From: Alkalihalobacillus sp047302405
GTDB lineage: Bacteria > Bacillota > Bacilli > Bacillales > Bacillaceae_D
Assembly (NCBI RefSeq): GCF_047302405.1
Contig: NZ_CP154853.1
Span: forward strand, 4,712,001-4,776,000
Direction: 5' to 3'
DNA: 64,000 nucleotides
Positions 27,310 to 35,475 of the stretch are shown here, piece by piece (within the stretch, counting starts at the first letter, position 1; each line of letters starts with the position of its first letter). Made by a program: the position numbers and the translations under genes. The notes beneath the pieces are model-generated. The model saw nothing but the letters and a program-made list of their open reading frames with translations. It was not told the origin of the DNA and did not search any database.

Positions 27310-28400
27310 GAGGGAAGCACAAAGAGAGGCAATGATTCCGTTAGAGGCGAGGAATTCATGGGGAAGGGAATCAAAGAGAAGCAATGATGCCACTAGAGGT
27401 CCTGAATTAAAGTGAAAGGGAATCAAAGAGAGTCAATGAGTCCCGAAGCCAGCGAATAAAGGCCGCAAAGGGAATCAAAGGGTGTCAATGAGTCCCGAAG
27501 CCATCAAAAAAAGCGTGAAAGGGAATCAAAGAGAGTCAATGAGTCCCGAAGCCATCAAAAAAAGCGTGAAAGGGAATCAAAGAGAGTCAATGAGTCCCGA
27601 AGCCAGCGAATAAAGGCCGCAAAGGGAATCAAAGAGAGTCAATGAGTCCCGAAGCCTGCGAATAAAGGCCGCAAAGGGAATCAAAGAGAGTCAATGAGTC
27701 CCGAAGCCATCGAATAAAGCGTGAAAGGGAATCAAAGGGTGTCAATGAGTCCCGAAGCCAGCGAATAAAGGCCGCAAAGGGAATCAAAGGGTGTCAATGA
27801 GTCCCGAAGCCATCAAAAAAAGCGTGAAAGGGAATCAAAGAGAGTCAATGAGTCCCGAAGCCAGCGAATAAAGGCCGCAAAGGGAATCAAAGAGAGTCAA
27901 TGAGTCCCGAAGCCATCAAAAAAAGCGTGAAAGGGAATCAAAGAGAGTCAATGAGTCCCGAAGCCAGCGAATAAAGGCCGCAAAGGGAATCAAAGAGAGT
28001 CAATGAGTCCCGAAGCCATCAAAAAAAGCGTGAAAGGGAATCAAAGAGAGTCAATGAGTCCCGAAGCCAGCGAATAAAGGCCGCAAAGGGAATCAAAGGG
28101 TGTCAATGAGTCCCGAAGCCAGCGAATAAAGGCCGCAAAGGGAATCAAAGAGAGTCAATGAGTCCCGAAGCCAGCGAATAAAGGCCGCAAAGGGAATCAA
28201 AGGGTGTCAATGAGTCCCGAAGCCAGCGAATAAAGGCCGCAAAGGGAATCAAAGGGCGTCAATGAGTCCCGAAGCCAGCGAATAAAGGCCGCAAAGGGAA
28301 TCAAAGAGAGTCAATGAGTCCCGAAGCCTGCGAATAAAAGCACGAAAGGCAATCACAGGCCCCCAATGAGTCCCCAAGTCAGCGAATCAACGCCTGCCAA
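27310..28400. repeat. Tandem array of a 51-52 bp repeat, about 18 good copies
   Basis: The unit reads GGGAATCAAAGAGAGTCAAT then GAGTCCCGAAGCCAGCGAAT then AAAGGCCGCAAA. Eighteen near-identical copies run from about 27420 to 28345, with degenerate units at both ends. Two sub-types alternate: one with CAGCGAATAAAGGCCGC (52 bp) and one with CATCAAAAAAAGCGTG (51 bp); a second variable site is GAGAG versus GGGTG. There are no unique spacers, so it is not a CRISPR, and the mixed 51/52-bp period breaks any reading frame. A related array of nine units lies at 37232-37700. Confidence 0.9.
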
Positions 28401-28529
28401 TAATGCTATAAACAGACAGGTGACACAGGCATTTGTCGAAAAATTACTAATACAAATGGAACACTATTGGCGACAGCTGTATATTGTTAATTTATAATTA
28501 AAGTAAAGAAACCTAAAAAGGGTGTCATA

Positions 28530-28638
28530 ATGTGCTTAATGGATGTATCAAGTTGGAAGGTTGATGAAAACAAACAAGTTTCAGGAACGAGAGAGAAAAT
28601 ATTGGTTGATTCATCCTGATACGGAACAGCGTTCTTGA
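28530..28638 (+). pseudogene. N-terminal fragment of a possible HipA-like kinase gene
   Basis: From ATG 28530 the frame reads MCLMDVSSWKVDENKQ and continues to GTREK; a one-base shift then gives YWLIHPDTEQR before a stop. The pattern W-x-V-D-E...G-x-x-x-K-x-W-L-x-x-P-D resembles the start of HipA-like/phosphatidylinositol-kinase-like proteins, but the match is short. It is cut where the duplicated MDR fragment begins (28634). Fragment status is clear; the family call is tentative. Confidence 0.35.
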
Positions 28639-28859
28639 TAGGTCGTTAACCCAACAAGTGGAATCGATGCGGCTTCCTCAAAGCTCAAATTTTTAGGCTT
28701 TAAGGCGAAATCGTCTTCATGAACGGAGATATATTCCGCAAATGTACCGATGTTACTCTTACGTGGACGTGCATATATTTCATCCCCAATCGCCAATAGT
28801 ACTTTTTGAGAATTTATAAAACCCTCTTTGATTATATTAAGTTGTTCCTGCTTATTCAT
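28634..28859 (-). pseudogene. Chimeric remnant: ArsR N-terminus joined to an MDR dehydrogenase fragment
   Basis: On the minus strand the frame starts like the 14.5-kb ArsR protein (MNKQEQLNIIKEGFINSQ, up to LLAIGDE) and then switches in frame to the MDR reductase (IYARPRKSNIGTFAEYISVH). Both parents share the codons for GDE (GATGAAA), so an internal deletion of ~550 bp in a duplicated copy of the 13.8-14.6 kb locus explains it. Nothing indicates it is functional, although the 75-residue fusion is open. Ribosome-binding-site conservation was not checked. Confidence 0.8.
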
Positions 28860-29033
28860 CAATGTTGAGAAAGCAAATAGAGACGAATCACATAATAGAA
28901 GAGGACTTTTATAATATAATCAATTAGTCATGGAGATGTGGATCTTGACGTCATTTTTTCGAGAATGTCATCCCTGTTTCCTTGTTCTCGATCAAATATA
29001 AACAAAGCCCCGCTTGTGATAGAGGGACTTTAT

Positions 29034-29096
29034 TTCTTTATATTTAATTTGAGTTATCTCTTCTACAGGTGTGTCATCGCTTTTGGGCGGTAACAG
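29034..29096 (-). pseudogene. Fragment of the duplicated lipoprotein gene
   Basis: TTTATATTTAATTTGAGTTA and the following bases match the lipoprotein gene at about 15296-15355 (codons around DDTPAEEINQIKYEE). The stretch before it (28862-29033) also matches the 14.7-14.84 kb region, including its terminator stem AAAGCCCC/GGGACTTT. The copy ends in GGTAACAGACACC, which is an end of the dispersed element in reverse orientation. So 28634-29096 is one decayed duplicate of 13.8-15.36 kb. Confidence 0.7.
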
Positions 29097-29110
29097 ACAC
29101 CGATGAAAAT

Positions 29111-29389
29111 CTAAAATTTAACATTCTTAATCAAATTGATTAACCTAAATATAAATATTACAATTAAAAAAATGGTAATAAACCATGGGAAATATAAAGC
29201 AAAAAAATTATCTGAGGATAAATTAGTGATATTTGTCATTAACCAAAAAAGAGGAATTCCTGGTAATACCATCATTACACTAAGAAAGTTAGTAATATTT
29301 TTATCCACTCTTTCTTTTAAAATAGAGATAACGACAAAATTAGAAATCAGAATAAGAACTAAAGTTAGAATTAGTAGTGTTAAGTTCAT
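29111..29389 (-). CDS. Small membrane protein, three predicted helices
   Basis: A 92-residue, very hydrophobic protein with three likely membrane segments (around residues 3-25, 36-56 and 65-88) and a short basic tail LIKNVKF. AAGGTGAT lies ahead of the ATG at 29389. It follows a broken gene for a short secreted peptide by about 40 bp on the same strand, so the two may once have been a pair. I do not recognise a family. Confidence 0.5.
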   Translation of the reverse strand: MNLTLLILTLVLILISNFVVISILKERVDKNITNFLSVMMVLPGIPLFWLMTNITNLSSDNFFALYFPWFITIFLIVIFIFRLINLIKNVKF

Positions 29390-29430
29390 ATAATATTATC
29401 ACCTTTTTCAGTTAAGGATAACTATTTAAA

Positions 29431-29618
29431 TTAAGGGTTTGGATTAGCACCATCCCATGCAGTTCCTAGAGGTCTCCAATAACTCTCATTAGGACTCATA
29501 GGGACACTCACAACTCTTCTACTTCAGTGTAAACGTCAACACCGTCATTTTGGTTTGCAAAGGATATTGCTGGGAACAGCAGTACAAATACGAGAAACAA
29601 AGATAATGTCTTTTTCAT
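29431..29618 (-). pseudogene. Small secreted protein gene, apparently frameshifted
   Basis: ATG 29618 behind AGGAAG encodes a signal peptide (MKKTLSLFLVFVLLFPAISF, then ANQNDGVDVYTEVEEL) and stops after 36 residues. A neighbouring frame continues through RVVSVPMSPNESYWRPLG and TAWDGANPNP to a stop at 29431. Joining the two gives a ~60-residue secreted protein with an aromatic- and proline-rich tail. Either a frameshift or a real 36-residue peptide is possible. Family unknown. Confidence 0.45.
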
Positions 29619-29712
29619 ATTTTTTCTTCCTAGTTATTATATTACATTTACTGTTAATAACCGTTAAACTAGATTAATAAACATATATTAGAACTATATT
29701 CTATTCTTTTTA

Positions 29713-29992
29713 GATACAGCGATAAGAATGGCCAAACAACAATATGAAAAGCTAGATCGAGCTGAAGCCTTGTATCAAGAAGGCATTAAAAGCCTAGAGC
29801 AACCATCACATCATAAGATTTGGAGAGCTCTTTTTACTTGTCCTATTACGACAGTTCATCAAATTGAACAAGCAACCGGACCTAGCACCATCAACCATTC
29901 GTAAAGGGCTCAATCACCTTGTCGAGTTACGCATGGCTAGCATTCGAGTGGCAAGTAACTCCCTGAAGATTGCTAGCCCTAAATTTTTCTAA
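29713..29992 (+). pseudogene. Remnant of a winged-helix C-terminus, possibly of a Fic-family protein
   Basis: The frame AIRMAKQQYEKLDRAEALYQ through HQIEQATG needs a one-base shift to continue LAPSTIRKGLNHLVELRMAS to a stop at 29992. The helix-turn-helix-like TTVHQIEQATGLAPSTIRKGL resembles the DNA-binding tail of Fic/DUF4172-type proteins. No start codon or catalytic HPFxxGNG motif remains. I see no gene in the ~150 bp between it and yifB. Confidence 0.45.
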
Positions 29993-30147
29993 AACTCAAA
30001 GGAATTCCAATCCCTTTATCGAATAGAACAAATACCCCATTTATCCGCCATTCGCTTTATTCCCTTATTTAAGAAAGCTCCCATTTTTCATTGCTTATTT
30101 CTTTCCTATGAACCACTTCAATCTACAAACAAAAGGAGGACGTCTAT

Positions 30148-31680
30148 GTGACAGCTAATGTCTTTAGCATTGGTTTAAAAGGCTTGGAAGGGTACCGTGT
30201 GCAAGTTGAAGTCCAGGTGTTTAGAGGAACAGAGTCGATGGTGATTGTCGGGTTGCCAGATGCCTCGGTGAAGGAGTCGAAGGAGCGAGTGTTATCGGCT
30301 ATCCGAACGCTTGAGTGTAATGTAAGCACTGAGAAAATTGTCGTTAATTTATCGCCTTCTGAGCAAAAGAAGAACGGACCTTTGTTCGATCTCGCAATGG
30401 CCATTGCCGTTCTAAAGGAGAAGAAACAAATTCAGAATGAAATTCCACAAGAAACAGCTTTTATAGGAACTCTGTCTTTAGATGGCTCCGTTGTAAAAGT
30501 AGAAGGGATGCTGCCAGCTGTGATTGCGGCGAAATCATTGGGATTTAAAAGTGTGTTCCTCCCTTATGATCCCCTGATTCCGATTGAAATGTTAGAAGGG
30601 ATTGAATGTTTCATTGTGCAACATATAAACGATGTGCTGCTCCATCTTAGTGGACAAGTTTCTATACCTATATCTACTCAATCAGTCTCGTTAGAAGAAT
30701 CGACATCGCCTGTCGAGTTTGAAAGAGACTTTTCCGATATTATCGGTCAGGAAAAAGCAAAGCAAGCACTCGAGGTTGCAGCCGCGGGTGGGCATAATAT
30801 GTTGATAAGCGGTCCTCCAGGCTGTGGCAAGAGCATGCTTGCTGAAGCGTTCCCCTCTATTTTTCCTCGATTATCAAAACAAGCCCAATTAGAAAAGATT
30901 AGTTTGTATCAGCTTGCCAAAGAGAAACTGAAATCCTCTCAGCTGCCTCCTTATCGTCACCCTCATCATTCCGCTTCCTCAGTCGCCATCATCGGTGGAG
31001 GACAGAACCCAAAACCAGGTGAAATTTCCTTAGCACATCATGGAATATTGTTTTTGGATGAGATGGGAGAGTTTACGAAAAAAACGCTAGATATGCTGCG
31101 ACAGCCTCTTGAGACGGGAAAAGTTACGATTAGCCGTGCTCATTCTACGGTGACTTATCCCTCCTCTTTTCTCCTCATCGGTGCGATGAACCCTTGTCCT
31201 TGTGGTTATCTAGGTTCTAACACGCACTATTGTTCTTGTACAGCAAAGCAAATTAGAGCGTACCACAACCGTGTGTCCGGACCAATTTATGACCGGATTG
31301 ATATTTTGCTTTCATTGCATCCGGTTGATTTAGAACAAACTCAAGAAGCGAGAGAATCCTCTGTGGAAATTCAAAAAAGGGTAGAGCAAGCAAGAGAAAG
31401 ACAATATGTTCGTTATCAAGCAGAGGTCACGAATGCCCGAGTTCCGTTTAAACAGCTCATGGAAACAAGCCCGCTACCAAGCAGTCAGCAAAAAATGCTC
31501 ACTCAGATATCATCAAAGCAGCAATGGAGCAATCGTGTCCAAATAAAAATGATTCGCCTTGCGAGAACGCTTTCTGATTTAGTTGGAGAAGAATCCATAT
31601 CAGATGAAAGCCTTTGGAAAGCGATGGCATTAAGAAGGAGCCACTTTTCAAAGGAACAGATGAAAGTGAGGAGGAACTAA
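30148..31680 (+). CDS. yifB: YifB/ComM-family Mg-chelatase-like AAA+ ATPase
   Basis: A 510-residue protein with the N-terminal ChlI-like domain (GLPDASVKESKERVLSAIR), Walker A GPPGCGKSM, Walker B ILFLDEMGEF, and C-terminal segment MNPCPCGYLG with the Cys-rich SNTHYCSCT. ComM, the best-studied member, is a hexameric helicase that promotes branch migration during natural transformation; Firmicute YifB is less well known. The start is GTG 30148 after AAAGGAGGA; the overlapping ATG at 30146 runs directly into TGA. In other Bacillaceae yifB often stands alone, as here. Confidence 0.93.
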   Translation: MTANVFSIGLKGLEGYRVQVEVQVFRGTESMVIVGLPDASVKESKERVLSAIRTLECNVSTEKIVVNLSPSEQKKNGPLFDLAMAIAVLKEKKQIQNEIPQETAFIGTLSLDGSVVKVEGMLPAVIAAKSLGFKSVFLPYDPLIPIEMLEGIECFIVQHINDVLLHLSGQVSIPISTQSVSLEESTSPVEFERDFSDIIGQEKAKQALEVAAAGGHNMLISGPPGCGKSMLAEAFPSIFPRLSKQAQLEKISLYQLAKEKLKSSQLPPYRHPHHSASSVAIIGGGQNPKPGEISLAHHGILFLDEMGEFTKKTLDMLRQPLETGKVTISRAHSTVTYPSSFLLIGAMNPCPCGYLGSNTHYCSCTAKQIRAYHNRVSGPIYDRIDILLSLHPVDLEQTQEARESSVEIQKRVEQARERQYVRYQAEVTNARVPFKQLMETSPLPSSQQKMLTQISSKQQWSNRVQIKMIRLARTLSDLVGEESISDESLWKAMALRRSHFSKEQMKVRRN

Positions 31681-31814
31681 TATATGGTGAAAACGGAGGA
31701 GGATGGTGCCAGCCACTATTCGAAGTTTGAATTACAATAGTAATGAGGTTATTCCTGAAAGGTATATAGCAACCACATTATTTCAGTTAGGCACTAGATA
31801 AGCATACTTCGCTT

Positions 31815-31838
31815 CTATAATGGATATACTTTTGTATA
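31815..31838 (+). promoter_or_regulatory. Possible mazEF promoter and operator
   Basis: TATAAT at 31815-31820 is followed at once by the dyad ATATAC (31823-31828) TTTT GTATAT (31833-31838), about 60 bp before mazE. MazE-type antitoxins repress their own promoter by binding such dyads. I could not find a convincing -35. Confidence 0.35.
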
Positions 31839-31896
31839 TACATTAAAAGGGAGAGTTGATAAAATGGAGCAAAGGAAGAGACAGGAGGTTTTGAAA

Positions 31897-32136
31897 ATGA
31901 AAACAACTGTTCAAGCATGGGGGAACTCTAGTGGTGTTCGTATTCCAGCCACCTTCAAAAAGATTCTCGCTATAGAAAATGGTGAAGAAGTAGAAATGCG
32001 TATAGAAAATAATGCCTTAATTATTGAAAAAATGAAATCAAAAGAATGGACACTTGAAGAACTAATGGATAAATATGATGCTTCGACCGAGCATAAAGAA
32101 GTCGACTTTGGTATTGAAGGTGAGGAACTTATTTAA
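31897..32136 (+). CDS. mazE: MazE-type antitoxin (AbrB/SpoVT fold)
   Basis: A 79-residue antitoxin starting MKTTVQAWGNSSGVRIP, the swapped-hairpin AbrB-type DNA-binding domain of MazE/PemI/ChpR, with an acidic C-terminus that should wrap the toxin. I choose ATG 31897, preceded by AGGAGGT, over an in-frame ATG at 31864 that would add 11 basic residues. Its TAA overlaps the mazF start, the usual arrangement. Confidence 0.9.
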   Translation: MKTTVQAWGNSSGVRIPATFKKILAIENGEEVEMRIENNALIIEKMKSKEWTLEELMDKYDASTEHKEVDFGIEGEELI

Positions 32137-32477
32137 TGGCTTTTAAGCGTGGCGATATTATTATGTTAGATTTTGATCCGGCTAGCGGTTATGAACAAAA
32201 GGGATACAGACCGGCACTAGTTATCTCGCCGGAGCTTTTTAATCAAAAAACGCCATTTACAATTGTTTGTCCGATTACGTCCAAGAAAAAAGGGAATATC
32301 TTTGAAGTATTATTACCAGAAAGTGATGATGAACATAAAGTCCAAGGTGTTGTCCTCGTTCATCACGTAAAAAGTCTCGATCTTATGTCAAGAAAAAGGA
32401 ATGTACGTGTGGTAGATGAAGCTCCTAATGAAGTAGTACAGGAAGTATTAAATAAACTAAAACCTTTGGTAACGTGA
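32136..32477 (+). CDS. mazF: MazF/PemK-type mRNA interferase toxin
   Basis: A 113-residue toxin with the PemK fold signatures RGDIIMLDFDPASGYEQKG, RPALVISPE, PITSKKKG and DLMSRKRNV. MazF enzymes cut single-stranded RNA at short motifs; the cleavage motif cannot be predicted here. The gene is intact, its start overlaps the mazE stop by one base, and it seems a genuine chromosomal or stabilising toxin-antitoxin pair in a region of gene decay. Confidence 0.93.
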   Translation: MAFKRGDIIMLDFDPASGYEQKGYRPALVISPELFNQKTPFTIVCPITSKKKGNIFEVLLPESDDEHKVQGVVLVHHVKSLDLMSRKRNVRVVDEAPNEVVQEVLNKLKPLVT

Positions 32478-32481
32478 AGCT

Positions 32482-32613
32482 GGTGCGTGTCACGACTCGG
32501 AAATTGTTAGAATATGTCGAACGTAAATGAGTACTAAAACCAAGAACAACGAAAAGCATTCTCACAGCGAGGATGTTTTTCGGTATAAATCGACAAGTGA
32601 CAGTCACTTGTCG
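32482..32613. repeat. Dispersed hairpin element, copy 4; terminator of mazEF
   Basis: Left end GGTGCGTGTCACGACTCGGA, hairpin CGAAAAGCATTCTC (32550-32563) / GAGGATGTTTTTCG (32569-32582), right end CGACAAGTGACAGTCACTTG. The right end abuts the ribosome binding site of the next gene. Confidence 0.65.
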
Positions 32614-32637
32614 AAAAAGGAGGTAGGTGGAAAATCG

Positions 32638-33177
32638 ATGGTATCTTATCAGAACTTCAGAGGAGAAACCTATTATTTATATAGTAAGAAAACAAAAAAG
32701 GGAAACACCACCTTCTATTTTTCAAAACAATCAACGGATGCTGCTCCTATCGCTGAAGTTCCTAAGGAATTTGAAATCTATGAAGAACCTAATGGAAAAG
32801 TGTATTTACGGAAGAAATCGAAACCATACATCCATGAGCAAGAGCTCAAGGTGATTCAAACGGGAATAGAGAAGCACTCGGGTATAGACGACTTTAAGTT
32901 AGACATTAAAAAGAAGACTATTTATGTTTATATAGCTCATCAACCATTGGTAGCTGGAGCGATGCCCAATCACCTCCTTGAAAAGCATAAACAGTATGAT
33001 ACATCATTACGATTTATTTTAACGGACGAGGAAGAGCGACGATTCGAGGTAGAGAGATTCTGTTATAGTGGTAGTGTGGATGACTGGATTTTTCTAGCTG
33101 AAGCAACAAACTTAGAAGAATTAGTTCAAAAATATGTACAGCACCTGGGGAAGGAATCTTTTTATGATTTGTTTTGA
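32638..33177 (+). CDS. Conserved-looking hypothetical protein, 179 aa
   Basis: I start it at ATG 32638, which follows GGAGGTAGGTGG; an upstream in-frame ATG at 32527 would translate the dispersed repeat and is unlikely. The protein opens with YLYSKKTKKGNTTFYFSKQ and EPNGKVYLRKKSK, a pattern I have seen in unannotated bacterial proteins of unknown role. The rest is charged with no membrane segment or catalytic motif I can name. Cytoplasmic location is likely. Confidence 0.7.
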   Translation: MVSYQNFRGETYYLYSKKTKKGNTTFYFSKQSTDAAPIAEVPKEFEIYEEPNGKVYLRKKSKPYIHEQELKVIQTGIEKHSGIDDFKLDIKKKTIYVYIAHQPLVAGAMPNHLLEKHKQYDTSLRFILTDEEERRFEVERFCYSGSVDDWIFLAEATNLEELVQKYVQHLGKESFYDLF

Positions 33178-33265
33178 GTTATGGTGGCTGTCACCCAAAC
33201 TGTTGAGAGGAATTTTCTTTCGATAAAAAACCCTAAGAACCATAGAAGGTAATCCATTGTTACCT

Positions 33266-33619
33266 ATGTCACAAAAAATCGCAGCAGTAAAAAAACATAA
33301 ACCTTATTTAACGAGTAGTTCAGATGTCTAAACCGAATATAAAAAGAAGCATAAAAAACCAATGAAAGCCCCCTCTATTTTAATACCACCAAAAGACATA
33401 AAAAGTAGAGTTGCTTTTCAAGATCTCATGTTTCTAATGGATAAAGAAACCAAAAACTTAGAATACATTGTATCTAAGGTTGATGATGATATAGCTGGTC
33501 ACATCCGTTTCCCAGATCCACTTGCAAATAACCCCAATTTCATTCAAAGTATCGATTTAATTGGCATTCATGAGAACCATCACCTTCTCTTATGTAAAAA
33601 ATATTATAAGGTGAATTAA
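33266..33619 (+). pseudogene. Small hypothetical gene with in-frame TAA at codon 22
   Basis: The frame from ATG 33266 (MSQKIAAVKKHKPYLTSSSD) meets TAA at 33329-33331 and then continues without another stop to 33619 as TEYKKKHKKPMKAPSILIPP, ending ENHHLLLCKKYYKVN. The 85-codon part from ATG 33362 is open but lacks a ribosome binding site. A nonsense mutation in an older ~117-codon gene is the simplest reading. Family not recognised. Confidence 0.45.
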
Positions 33620-33683
33620 AAGAAATCGTTAGGGAGTAGTGGCAAGGGCTTGGCGTCTACTTGTCGAAAAGGGGATTAACTTG

Positions 33684-34235
33684 GTGAAAAAAGGATTGCT
33701 TTTATTTACTATTGGTTTCATTGTCATGGCTCTTTATTTTTATAGTGGTGTTCCAAAAGACGAGATGGAAGAAATTCAAATGGTTGTTATGGGATTAGAG
33801 CATCCTATGTTAGAGGTAGCTCATATTGAATGGCTCGAAGAAAATAAAGCCCTCGCATTTTATGAATGGGGTCATGGTGAAGAATTATCGTTTGGAAATG
33901 TCCTCTTAGAGAAAAAATTTTTAGGATGGGAAATGGTTCTGGGAGGTAGTTTGTACGTGTTAGATGATACTAACTTAAATTGGGGGCATTTAGATTTAAG
34001 TGATCATCTATCAAATTATACAGATTTACTTAGAGGGCAAATAACAGACCCTAAAATAGAGGAATTACAAGTTATTACGAAGTTTGGAAAAGAACATCAA
34101 CCCACAGTTATCAATTATAATAATAATAAAAGATTTTGGTTTTTGATCACGGATGGAGAAGAACTTTTGGATGCTACTGTTCTAGGCTTTTCTTCTGATA
34201 GAAAAATAATAGAAGAAATTGAAACGAGTTATTGA
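33684..34235 (+). CDS. Hypothetical membrane-anchored protein, 183 aa
   Basis: GTG 33684 (or the adjacent TTG 33681) lies 6-9 bases after AAAAGGGG and gives an N-terminal MKKGLLLFTIGFIVMALYFY helix; frames starting further upstream would run through a dispersed-repeat end. The remaining ~155 residues are predicted outside the membrane, acidic, with no motif that I recognise. The gene is flanked by dispersed-element ends on both sides. Confidence 0.6.
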   Translation: MKKGLLLFTIGFIVMALYFYSGVPKDEMEEIQMVVMGLEHPMLEVAHIEWLEENKALAFYEWGHGEELSFGNVLLEKKFLGWEMVLGGSLYVLDDTNLNWGHLDLSDHLSNYTDLLRGQITDPKIEELQVITKFGKEHQPTVINYNNNKRFWFLITDGEELLDATVLGFSSDRKIIEEIETSY

Positions 34236-34539
34236 GGGTGGTGCCTGTTTTATCCTGAAGTTTGCTAGATTTTTAAGAACGATATAAAAGTTTATAATTT
34301 TATGAGTAAAGAGGTTAATATGCATAGTCTTATGACCGTAATTACCTAAGCTGTTGGGTGGTTACTCCCTTTTTGGTGAAACTTAAAAATGGAATCGCCA
34401 CTCTTCATGTTGTTGTGGGTGATATAGGTAGGAAGGATAAAGAAATGGCGATATTCCCCATCAGGAGAGAGGATGCGACTAATTAGTTGTGAAACCTTAA
34501 AAAGATGAAGATTTCCTAATAGAAGTAGGGTAAGAAAAT
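34236..34539. other. Intergenic stretch without a supported gene
   Basis: It begins with GGTGGTGCCTGT, an end of the dispersed element. A short frame (KNGIATLHVVVGDIGRKDKE, then MAIFPIRREDATN) around 34385-34485 may be a gene remnant but has no start signal. I see no RNA gene or clear regulatory site. Confidence 0.4.
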
Positions 34540-35280
34540 TTAATACTCCTTATACATATCATCTACAATGGTTTTTAACCCACTAACAACTAGCCCTTTA
34601 AAATTAATTGCTTGATTAAGCACCTTCTTTTGTTCGCTTTTAGTTAAGTAGTCGAATCGCTCTCGATCTGCTTTAAAATATAGATTAATGAGTTTCATAC
34701 TTTCATAGGTAAGGCGGTATCGGTTTCCAGATGGTAGTCCAGCTCGTTCAAATAGAAATACCTCTACTTCCTTTTCTAAATTTAAATGACTAATCCAATT
34801 GGCAGCTTTTATTGAGGTATACTGAGTAATTAAATTTGAATCTACGTTTTCGTGGATCTTATACTCATTTCGAATCTTGCTAGCAGTGAATCCTGTTATT
34901 TTTACAATTTCTGTTATTCGTACATTCGCTTCTTGTAATAGCTCTAATAAAGTTTGTTTATTCTCCTTTCCAATATCGCCACGATTGAAAAGTCGTCGTA
35001 ACAATTTTAAGTGACGTTTACCGACACTACGGCTGCGTTCTTCAATTATGCAGGGAGCTTCGGTCATATCTGTGTAATGCTTCATGAAGAAATGCCGGTC
35101 AACCCCACCTACAAGGAGGAATAAGTCTCCTTTTTGCTCTTTTTCAACAGCTAGAAGTAGATCATATTCGCTCAACTCTGTAAAAGTTTTTTGCATTCGT
35201 TTAATATATTCCTTGGAAATATGCGGATGATTGATAGTTTTTATTTTTGAAAGGTGTATGTTCTCAATTCTTATTGTCAT
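34540..35280 (-). CDS. ParB-like domain protein of unknown function
   Basis: A 246-residue protein whose first ~85 residues look like a ParB/sulfiredoxin-type domain (IENIHLSKIKTINHPHISKE, then LLLAVEKEQKGDLFLLVGGVDRH), with a later helix-turn-helix-like ITEIVKITGFTASKIRNEY. It is too divergent and lacks a ParA partner, so it is not the chromosome or plasmid partition protein. Solitary gene facing the PadR operon; the 186 bp between them holds the PadR promoter. Confidence 0.65.
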   Translation of the reverse strand: MTIRIENIHLSKIKTINHPHISKEYIKRMQKTFTELSEYDLLLAVEKEQKGDLFLLVGGVDRHFFMKHYTDMTEAPCIIEERSRSVGKRHLKLLRRLFNRGDIGKENKQTLLELLQEANVRITEIVKITGFTASKIRNEYKIHENVDSNLITQYTSIKAANWISHLNLEKEVEVFLFERAGLPSGNRYRLTYESMKLINLYFKADRERFDYLTKSEQKKVLNQAINFKGLVVSGLKTIVDDMYKEY

Positions 35281-35387
35281 GACTGCCCCCCTTAGAACAG
35301 CATATGATGTGAGTAATTTGTCCTATTAATCTCATAGTGAAATTTTGAAAGGGAGGAGGGGAAAAGGGACAAGTATTAAAATAATAT

Positions 35388-35435
35388 TTACAAAAGGTGT
35401 TTTACAAAGTAATATTATGCATAACGATATATCGC
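35388..35435 (+). promoter_or_regulatory. Sigma-A promoter and palindromic operator of the padR operon
   Basis: TTTACA (35388-35393), 17-bp spacer, TAATAT (35411-35416). The perfect palindrome CGATATATCG (35426-35435) covers the expected transcription start, a good place for PadR autorepression. Confidence 0.6.
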
Positions 35436-35475
35436 GACACATAATAATTTAAGAGCGAAAGAAGGAATGTCCGAA

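Noticed and set aside
27163..27426. Open frame on the minus strand running into the first tandem array
   Set aside because: It overlaps the sortase end and terminator, has no ribosome binding site, and is an artefact of repeat sequence.
27310..28400. CRISPR array
   Set aside because: Units are contiguous 51-52 bp copies without unique spacers, and no cas gene is in the window.
32527..32637. N-terminal extension of the 179-residue hypothetical protein
   Set aside because: The extension would translate the hairpin of the dispersed element; a strong ribosome binding site lies before ATG 32638.
34540..35280. Plasmid partition gene or integrated plasmid origin
   Set aside because: The ParB-like protein is solitary and divergent, with no ParA gene, iterons or replication gene nearby.
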